Part shown: positions 5,541-10,346 of the stretch, one piece after another
How positions within the stretch are numbered: the stretch's first letter is position 1
Layout: every line of letters begins with the position of its first letter
Assembly (NCBI GenBank): GCA_943913905.1
Contig: CALTZZ010000082.1
Span: forward strand, 1 to 10,346
Direction of reading: 5' to 3'
Source: an uncultured Dermabacteraceae bacterium
GTDB lineage: Bacteria; Actinomycetota; Actinomycetes; Actinomycetales; Dermabacteraceae
DNA length: 10,346 nucleotides
The notes under the pieces: model-generated
Database searches by the model: none
What the model saw: only the letters and a program-made list of their open reading frames with translations
Told to the model about the DNA's origin: nothing
Position numbers and translations under genes: made by a program

Positions 5541-6683
5541 CCGCATGAGGACGTCGCGGTACACGTCCACGAAGTCGGCGCTCGCGTTGCTCCACGAGAA
5601 CCGTTCGGCTTCCCTGCGGGCCTCAGCTTTGAGGGGGCCGACGCCGTCTGAATCCGCGATCGCTCCTATCGCATCACCAAGGCTGGCTCCCTCATGGTCA
5701 TCGCCCGTTCTGTCATAAAGAAACCCGGTTTCACCGTGGCGCACCTGCTCCTCGGTGGGGCCCGAACGGGCGGCAATCACGGGCAAGCCCGACGCCATCG
5801 CCTCCACGATCACAAGACCCAGCGTCTCCGTGACGGAGGGGAACACAAAGGCATCGGCGCTTGCAAAGGCCTCGGCGAGTTCTTCGCCGCGCATCACCCC
5901 TAGGAACCGGGTGTTGGTGCCAGCGAAGACGCTCTCGAGATGGGCGCGGTGGGGACCATCGCCCACAAGTGCGAGTGCCACGTCGCTCCGAGTTTTCATC
6001 AGTGGCACGAGGCTCTCGAGGTCTTTCTCGGCGGCGAGGCGGCCCACGAACAGCAACGTTGTGGCCGCACCGCCGCCGAGCCGTCTCTTCATCTCAGTAC
6101 TGCGTTTACTCGGGTGAAACTGCTCAGTATCCGCGCCTTTGCGGACCACGCGAAGCCGCTCAATCCCCTGCGCCGTCAGCTCTCGGCGCATCGTCTCGCT
6201 CGTCACCACGGTGGCATGCGCTCGATCATGCATGCGCTTCGTGGCCCAGGCAATCAGCGGGGCACTCCACGCCCATGCCGGGTATCGGGACAGGTAGGCG
6301 GGAAGATTCGTGTGATAGCTCGCCACGAGCGGGATTCCGAACTCACCGGCAGCCCACACGCCCGTTTGCGCGAGGAGAATGGGCTGCGCCGCGTGAATCA
6401 CGTCCGGCTTGAACTCCCGCACCACGCGCCGCACCAGCGAATGGTTCTGCCCCCACGGCAGAGAAAAGGGCCGAGACCGATAAAACGGGACGGTCACAGC
6501 TCGCGCGCCATAGACGGGCACCAGGGTTCCGCACCGCGCCGGGTACACGTGCACGCCCAACGCGGGAGCCACAACCCGCACTTCGTGCCCCTGGTCGCAC
6601 AGGTAGTCCACGAGTCGCGTCAGACGCGTCACCACGCCATCGATGCTGGGCTCGAAGGTTTCGGTCACGATGAGAACCTTCAT
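5532..6683 (-). CDS. sqdX: GT4 glycosyltransferase, probable SqdX (sulfoquinovosyl diacylglycerol synthase)
   Basis: Cytosolic or membrane-associated GT-B glycosyltransferase of 383 residues. It opens MKVLIVTETFEPSIDGVVTR, the family 4 pattern. The C-terminal donor domain shows GRLAAEK (214-220), LVGDGPHR (239-246), and the E-x7-E nucleotide-sugar motif (E286 and E294 in TETLGLVIVEA). The stretches GADTEQFHPSKRS and VFAGTNTRF-LGVMRGEELAEA closely follow cyanobacterial SqdX as I remember it. SqdX transfers sulfoquinovose from UDP-sulfoquinovose to diacylglycerol. The ATG at 6683 is preferred because the family begins there; a GTG at 6722 would add 13 odd residues and overlap sqdB. It lies 29 bases past the sqdB stop and is last in a three-gene operon. 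Without sqdB next to it, a PimB or MgtA-like mannosyltransferase would be the alternative. Confidence 0.8.
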   Translation of the reverse strand: MKVLIVTETFEPSIDGVVTRLTRLVDYLCDQGHEVRVVAPALGVHVYPARCGTLVPVYGARAVTVPFYRSRPFSLPWGQNHSLVRRVVREFKPDVIHAAQPILLAQTGVWAAGEFGIPLVASYHTNLPAYLSRYPAWAWSAPLIAWATKRMHDRAHATVVTSETMRRELTAQGIERLRVVRKGADTEQFHPSKRSTEMKRRLGGGAATTLLFVGRLAAEKDLESLVPLMKTRSDVALALVGDGPHRAHLESVFAGTNTRFLGVMRGEELAEAFASADAFVFPSVTETLGLVIVEAMASGLPVIAARSGPTEEQVRHGETGFLYDRTGDDHEGASLGDAIGAIADSDGVGPLKAEARREAERFSWSNASADFVDVYRDVLMRAG

Positions 6684-6712
6684 CCGTCGGCCCCCGTCGT
6701 GCGCCGTGCCCG

Positions 6713-7873
6713 CTACTTCCACGTGACCGTCGGCATGACCAGGTCGTGCTTGACCCGGTCCTTGTGCTCCGCCGCAGTCTGCAAGATATCGCCGAGTACC
6801 TCGTCCGTGAGCATGTGCGGCTCGAGGCCCAGGCTCAGCAGGCTGGTGTTGACGGCGTTGTAGTAGTGGTCGTACTTCTCCACGCGAGGGTTCTCAAGGT
6901 GATCGATCGTGACGTTGAAGCCGAGGGAATTACCGACCCGCTCCACTTTCTCCGCAAGGTCCTGCACCGAGAACGACTCCGTGAACTGGTTAAACACACG
7001 GAACTCGCCCGGCTCTGCCGGATTCTCACACGCGATCTCGATGCACCGCACCGTGTCTTCAATGTTGAGGTAACCGCGGGTCTGCGAGCCGCCCCCATAC
7101 ACAGTGAGCGGGTGGCCCACCGCCGCTTGAATCAGGAACCGGTTCAGGGCAGTACCAAACACGGCGTCGTAGTCGAAGCGGTTCGCGAGCCGCGGATCGC
7201 GCCGCGTCTGCTCCGTGTCGAGGCCATACACCACGCCCTGATTGAGATCGGTGGCGCGAATCCCCCAGATGCGGCAGGCGAACATCATGTTGTCGCTGTC
7301 GTGCACCTTGCTCAGGTGGTAGAACGAGCCGGGCTGCTTCGGGAACGGCAGGCGGTCCGTGCGGCCCTTATGCTCGATCTCGATCCAACCCTCTTCAATG
7401 TCGATGTTGGGCTGGCCGTATTCGCCCATGGTCCCGAGCTTCACCAAGTGGCAGTCGGGTGCGAACTCCTTGATCGCGTACAGCACGTTGAGCGTGCCTT
7501 CCACGTTGTTGCGCTGCGAATAGATCGCGTGCTCGCGGTCAATCATCGAGTAGGGTGCCGAACGCTGCTCGGCGAAATGCACAAACGCGTCGGGGCGAAT
7601 ATCGCGCACGGCGCCGCTCAGGAACTCCCACTCACACAGGTCCCCTTCACGTACCGCAATCTCACGGCCGGAAACCTCACGCCACGCATCCACGCGTTCC
7701 GCGAGCGACACGATCGGCGTCACCGAGTTCGACCCCAGCTCGTCATCGATCTCGCGGCGCACCCCCGAGTCAATGATCGTGACCTCGTGTCCCTTCTCAG
7801 ACAGGTAAAGCGCAGTGGGCCACCCGCAGAAGCCGTCGCCACCGGCCACAATGATGCGCAGCGGATTGGTCAT
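6713..7873 (-). CDS. sqdB: UDP-sulfoquinovose synthase
   Basis: Extended SDR enzyme of 386 residues that converts UDP-glucose and sulfite to UDP-sulfoquinovose, the sugar donor for sulfolipid. The Rossmann NAD motif is GGDGFCGW (11-18). HFAEQRSAPYSMID (99-112), VKLGTMGEYG (144-153) and SFYHLSKVHDS (183-193) are hallmark SQD1/SqdB segments. They hold T148, Y185 and K189, matching the catalytic T145/Y182/K186 of plant SQD1. FDYDAVFGTALNRF, TVYGGGSQTRGYLNIED and FRVFNQFTESFSV are also SqdB-specific. The ATG overlaps the stop of the upstream hydrolase by four bases, with GGAGG inside that gene's end. Sulfolipid is best known from photosynthetic organisms, so its presence in this setting is notable. 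All active-site residues are in place. Confidence 0.95.
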   Translation of the reverse strand: MTNPLRIIVAGGDGFCGWPTALYLSEKGHEVTIIDSGVRREIDDELGSNSVTPIVSLAERVDAWREVSGREIAVREGDLCEWEFLSGAVRDIRPDAFVHFAEQRSAPYSMIDREHAIYSQRNNVEGTLNVLYAIKEFAPDCHLVKLGTMGEYGQPNIDIEEGWIEIEHKGRTDRLPFPKQPGSFYHLSKVHDSDNMMFACRIWGIRATDLNQGVVYGLDTEQTRRDPRLANRFDYDAVFGTALNRFLIQAAVGHPLTVYGGGSQTRGYLNIEDTVRCIEIACENPAEPGEFRVFNQFTESFSVQDLAEKVERVGNSLGFNVTIDHLENPRVEKYDHYYNAVNTSLLSLGLEPHMLTDEVLGDILQTAAEHKDRVKHDLVMPTVTWK

Positions 7874-8721
7874 CGTTCCTCCTCACCGATCGATACGAGC
7901 AGATCCCCCAGGTCGGGCCAGATCTTTGCGTGGTCCTCACAGAAGTTCTTGTTGGATAGGAACGCCGCCGCGAGCCCGTCGCGGCCCGCCTCGGGATCAA
8001 CCCACAGGTAGGAGCCGGACTGCCCGAAGTGGCCGAACGTTCGCGAAGAGTTCTTGGCACCGGTCCAGTGCGGGGTCTTCGACCCTTTGATCTCCGTGCC
8101 CAGTCCCCATTCGTTCGGATCCTGCCTGCCGTACCCCGGAAGAACGCCGGCAAGGTCAGGGAAGTGTGGCCGGTGGGCCTCAGCAGCAAGATCTTCGGAG
8201 ATGAGGGTCGGCGTCAGGAATTCATGACCGAGGACCAGGATGTCGTTCAAGGTGCCGCGGTAATCCTTCGCGGGAGAACCGACGACCTCGAGCCCGTCCA
8301 TCCCGAGCGGCTCGATCACGACCTCCCGCACCCATTGATCAAACGGCGCACCGACGGCGTCTGAGACCACGCGGCCCAACTGCTCGATCCCGGCGTTGGT
8401 GTACATGCGGCGCTGCCCCGGCTTCGCCAGGAATTCTCCGCCTTCAAACGCGTAACCAGCGCTATGGCTCAGAAGATGTTCCACGGTGCAGCCGTCGGGC
8501 GTGCCCTCCCCCGCCGAGTCAGTGAGGGACAGTGTGCCTCGATCGATCGCGATGAGTGCCGCATACGTGGAAACGAGTTTGGACACGCTCGCGAGCGGGT
8601 ACGCCTTGTCGAGGTCGCCGTACGCTGCGAGTAACTCGCCTTTCGGAGTGATAAGGCCGACGGTGGCCTCGAAATCTAAAGAACCCAGAAGCCGTGTTAT
8701 TGCAGCGTGAGCGTCAGTCAT
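7870..8721 (-). CDS. Serine hydrolase, beta-lactamase (class C/esterase) family
   Basis: Protein of 283 residues with the beta-lactamase/transpeptidase-like fold. The three active-site motifs are visible: SVSK (45-48, nucleophile S45 and K48), YTN (107-109), and HFG (231-233) in place of KTG, as in class C-like esterases and EstB-type enzymes. GTLSLTD and HLLSHSAGYAF are typical family flanks. There is no signal peptide or membrane helix, so it should act in the cytoplasm, and a role in drug resistance is unlikely. ATG 8721 is chosen over GTG 8736 because GGAGG lies eight bases ahead of it. It is the first gene of the sqdB-sqdX operon and is coupled to sqdB. A lipid or acyl-ester substrate linked to sulfolipid is possible but unproven. 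Confidence 0.85.
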   Translation of the reverse strand: MTDAHAAITRLLGSLDFEATVGLITPKGELLAAYGDLDKAYPLASVSKLVSTYAALIAIDRGTLSLTDSAGEGTPDGCTVEHLLSHSAGYAFEGGEFLAKPGQRRMYTNAGIEQLGRVVSDAVGAPFDQWVREVVIEPLGMDGLEVVGSPAKDYRGTLNDILVLGHEFLTPTLISEDLAAEAHRPHFPDLAGVLPGYGRQDPNEWGLGTEIKGSKTPHWTGAKNSSRTFGHFGQSGSYLWVDPEAGRDGLAAAFLSNKNFCEDHAKIWPDLGDLLVSIGEEER

Positions 8722-8755
8722 GCTCCAATCCTCCACTACTTTCTTACATCCCGGC

Positions 8756-8785
8756 TGAGGATTACCTTTTCGTGGGCGTTAGGAT
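8756..8785 (+). promoter_or_regulatory. Possible fhaA promoter
   Basis: A TAGGAT -10-like hexamer (8780-8785) lies 18 bases after a poor -35 match (TGAGGA, 8756-8761). It would start transcription near 8792, about 29 bases ahead of fhaA. The region is shared with the divergent hydrolase operon, for which no convincing promoter was seen. The call is weak. Confidence 0.22.
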
Positions 8786-8820
8786 TTGTAGGACTGCACT
8801 ATTAACTCAGGGGAGGGACG

Positions 8821-9519
8821 TTGAGTTTTCTCGATCGGATCGAGCAAACGCTCGATCGCGGAGTATCGAGCGTGTTTTCGCGCGGCGGCCAAATCAAGCC
8901 GCTGGACCTCGCCCAGGGTCTTAAGCGCGAATGCGATGACCAGATTCAGGTCCTCGATCGCTCCCGCACCCTCGCCCCCAACACGTTCTTCGTGTACTTG
9001 AATTCGGCGGATTACGAACGTTTCGAATCGTGGCAAGACACGCTTGTTGAAGAGCTCGAACGAATTCTCGTGGACCACGCGGATAAGCAGAAGTATCTGT
9101 TTGTGGGGAACGTGAGCGTCACCTTGAAACGCGACGATGACGTCAAGGCGGGCCGATTCGAAACGGAGTCGAAGACTGAACGCTCATCCTTGGCGCCCGC
9201 GACTGGTGGCGGCCAGGACTTCCACCCCATTCTTGAGATCGACGGCCAGCAGTATCTTTTGACCGGCCCCGTAACGGTGCTCGGTCGCGGCGGCGATAGC
9301 GACATCATTTTGGACGACACGGGCGTGAGCCGTCACCACGTGGAGCTCCGGGTCGACGGCGGCAACATGACCGCAACGGACCTCGGATCCACCAACGGCA
9401 CGTTTGTGAACGGTGAACGGATCAAGACCCCCACTCCTCTGCCCGATGGCGCTACCGTGCGTCTCGGCCGGACACGCCTCACGGTGATACTGCCGCAGGG
9501 CTCGCAGAGCGATTGGTGA
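8821..9519 (+). CDS. fhaA: FhaA: DUF3662 and FHA domain protein
   Basis: Cytoplasmic adaptor of 232 residues. Residues 1-105 form the FhaA N-terminal (DUF3662) domain (MSFLDRIEQTLDRGVSSVFS, then IKPLDLAQGLKRECDDQ). A polar linker of about 25 residues follows. The FHA domain occupies about 134-226 with its phosphothreonine-binding marks GR (155-156), SRHH (170-173), DLGSTNGT (187-194) and NG (197-198). Mycobacterial FhaA binds phosphorylated partners such as MviN/MurJ and regulates cell-wall synthesis; here the linker is far shorter than in Mycobacterium. The start is TTG, supported by a strong GGGGAGGG (8810-8817). fhaB and pstP follow on the same strand, the conserved signalling cluster near the actinobacterial origin. 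Confidence 0.93.
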   Translation: MSFLDRIEQTLDRGVSSVFSRGGQIKPLDLAQGLKRECDDQIQVLDRSRTLAPNTFFVYLNSADYERFESWQDTLVEELERILVDHADKQKYLFVGNVSVTLKRDDDVKAGRFETESKTERSSLAPATGGGQDFHPILEIDGQQYLLTGPVTVLGRGGDSDIILDDTGVSRHHVELRVDGGNMTATDLGSTNGTFVNGERIKTPTPLPDGATVRLGRTRLTVILPQGSQSDW

Positions 9520-9528
9520 GAGCGCTTC

Positions 9529-10044
9529 GTGAGTGAATTAACGATTGTTGTTCTTCGCTTCGGTTTCGTAGCGGCCCTCTGGCTCTTCGTGATCGTGGCA
9601 CTCATCGTGTTGCGAAACGACCTGTTTGGCACCACGGTCATTACGCGCGGCGGTTCTGGCTCGAAGAAGAGTCAGCACCGCGAAAAGCGCACGGTGAGCG
9701 ACCCTTCGGCGATCCAGAGTCTGCGCACTGACCCGCAAGCCGTTCAGACGCAGCTCGTGGTTACGGCGGGGCCGTTGCGCGGCACGACCATTCGCCTCGC
9801 CGCGTCGCCCGTCCTCATTGGGCGCGCGCCGGAATGCACCCTGGTCTTGGGCGATGACTACGCCTCGAACCGCCATGCGCGCGTGTTCCCGCACGAAGGC
9901 GAATGGTTCGTGGAAGATCTCGGATCCACGAACGGCACGTTGCTGTCTGGCAACGATATTCGCGGGCAGGCTGTTCCGTTTAAGCCAGGCGCCCACATTC
10001 GGATCGGCAACACCGATATCGAATTGAGGCGAGGACCCAAATGA
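9529..10044 (+). CDS. fhaB: FhaB (FipA-like) membrane-anchored FHA protein
   Basis: Protein of 171 residues with one N-terminal membrane helix (about 6-28) and a C-terminal cytoplasmic FHA domain (about 75-168). FHA marks are IGRAPECTLVL (97-107), YASNRHARVF (111-120) and DLGSTNGT (130-137). A threonine pair (35-36) just after the helix is a possible kinase site; Mycobacterium FhaB is phosphorylated in this area. In that genus the protein links PknA/PknB signalling to FtsZ/FtsQ and septation. The start is GTG at 9529, nine bases after the fhaA stop, with only a weak GAGAG ahead. The stop overlaps the phosphatase ATG (ATGA), so the two are coupled. Confidence 0.93.
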   Translation: MSELTIVVLRFGFVAALWLFVIVALIVLRNDLFGTTVITRGGSGSKKSQHREKRTVSDPSAIQSLRTDPQAVQTQLVVTAGPLRGTTIRLAASPVLIGRAPECTLVLGDDYASNRHARVFPHEGEWFVEDLGSTNGTLLSGNDIRGQAVPFKPGAHIRIGNTDIELRRGPK

Positions 10045-10346
10045 CAATCGCACTTCGATTCGCGGCAAAAACAGACGTGGGCCTGGTGCGATCTAACAAC
10101 CAGGACTCGGCATACGCCGGCCCTCACCTGCTGGTGGTGGCCGACGGCATGGGTGGCCACGCGGGCGGCGATGTTGCCAGCTCTGTGGCCATCGCCGAAC
10201 TTGCACGACTGGAGGCCGACACCCCCGCGAACGACATCGTCTCTGCCCTCGAAACAGCAATCCTTGACGCCAACGAGGCGATCATGCGGCGCGCCCGCGA
10301 GGACGCACTGCTCGCGGGCCTTGGCACCACGGTGACGGCGCTCCTG
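10041..10346 (+). CDS. pstP: PP2C Ser/Thr protein phosphatase (PstP), 3' truncated by window end
   Basis: The first 102 codons of a PPM/PP2C metal-dependent phosphatase; the frame is open at the window edge. It shows the PP2C opening TDVGLVRSNNQDS (11-23), the metal-binding VVADGMGGHAGG (32-43, with D35) and GLGTTVTALL at the edge. PstP reverses PknA/PknB phosphorylation, including FHA-domain partners encoded just upstream. The ATG overlaps the fhaB stop. From the conserved cluster, rodA/ftsW, pbpA and pknA/pknB would be expected to follow; they are not in view. Confidence 0.93.
   Translation, partial: MTIALRFAAKTDVGLVRSNNQDSAYAGPHLLVVADGMGGHAGGDVASSVAIAELARLEADTPANDIVSALETAILDANEAIMRRAREDALLAGLGTTVTALL

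Noticed and set aside
5940..6863. 307-codon open frame on the + strand, opposite the glycosyltransferase
   Set aside because: It is a shadow of the sqdX-like gene with no family resemblance and His/Arg-rich composition typical of antisense translation.
6746..8011. 421-codon open frame on the + strand, opposite sqdB and the end of the hydrolase gene
   Set aside because: It is antisense to a gene with unmistakable SqdB motifs, has no recognisable domain, and long antisense frames are expected in high-GC coding DNA.
7870..8721. Antibiotic-resistance beta-lactamase
   Set aside because: No signal peptide, HxG in place of KTG, and an operon with lipid genes all point to an esterase-like intracellular enzyme.
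8737..8820. tRNA or small RNA between the hydrolase and fhaA, where some actinobacteria carry a tRNA gene
   Set aside because: No cloverleaf arms or TTC-containing T-loop could be found in this 84-base gap.

Overview
The window is high-GC DNA with tight, mostly overlapping gene units and many GTG/TTG starts. It fits an actinomycete, most likely of the order Micrococcales. The best markers are the fhaA-fhaB-pstP gene order, the Zn-independent ribosomal protein operon with a divergent COG0523-type gene, and a class II lysyl-tRNA synthetase of actinobacterial type. The genus is not certain from sequence alone.

Layout, left to right. 1-59: tail region beyond lysS, holding a 12-bp hairpin. 60-1586 (-): lysS. 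1587-1817: intergenic region with a near-ideal promoter and a 23-bp inverted repeat in front of a PadR regulator. 1818-3139 (+): two-gene operon of a PadR repressor and a six-helix membrane protein with an N-terminal HAAS-type domain. 3185-4324 (-): a CobW/COG0523-like protein that has lost its GTPase motifs. 4325-4377: a 53-bp divergent regulatory region with a 14/15 match to a Zur box. 4378-5522 (+): operon rpmB-rpmG-rpsN-rpmE2-rpmJ, all cysteine-poor (C-) paralogues. L33 and L36 here are short genes of 55 and 40 codons. 5532-8721 (-): operon reading serine hydrolase, then sqdB, then a SqdX-like glycosyltransferase, which predicts sulfoquinovosyl lipid synthesis. 8821-10346 (+): fhaA, fhaB and the 5' part of a PP2C phosphatase (pstP), the start of the cell-wall and Ser/Thr kinase signalling cluster usually found near oriC in Actinobacteria.

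How the parts work together. The C- ribosomal proteins replace Zn-binding versions under zinc starvation, and one Zur site can control both them and the divergent COG0523-like gene. That gene keeps a CxxC motif and a CobW C-terminal domain but has no P-loop and no NKxD motif. It may therefore be a zinc-sensing ribosome factor (Mrf-like) rather than a GTP-dependent metallochaperone. SqdB makes UDP-sulfoquinovose and the glycosyltransferase would transfer it to diacylglycerol; the serine hydrolase in front of them is unexplained. FhaA, FhaB and PstP act with PknA/PknB on cell-wall synthesis and division.

No rRNA, tRNA, CRISPR array, insertion sequence or phage gene was seen. No gene-free stretch exceeds 300 bases; the longest is 231 bases (1587-1817).
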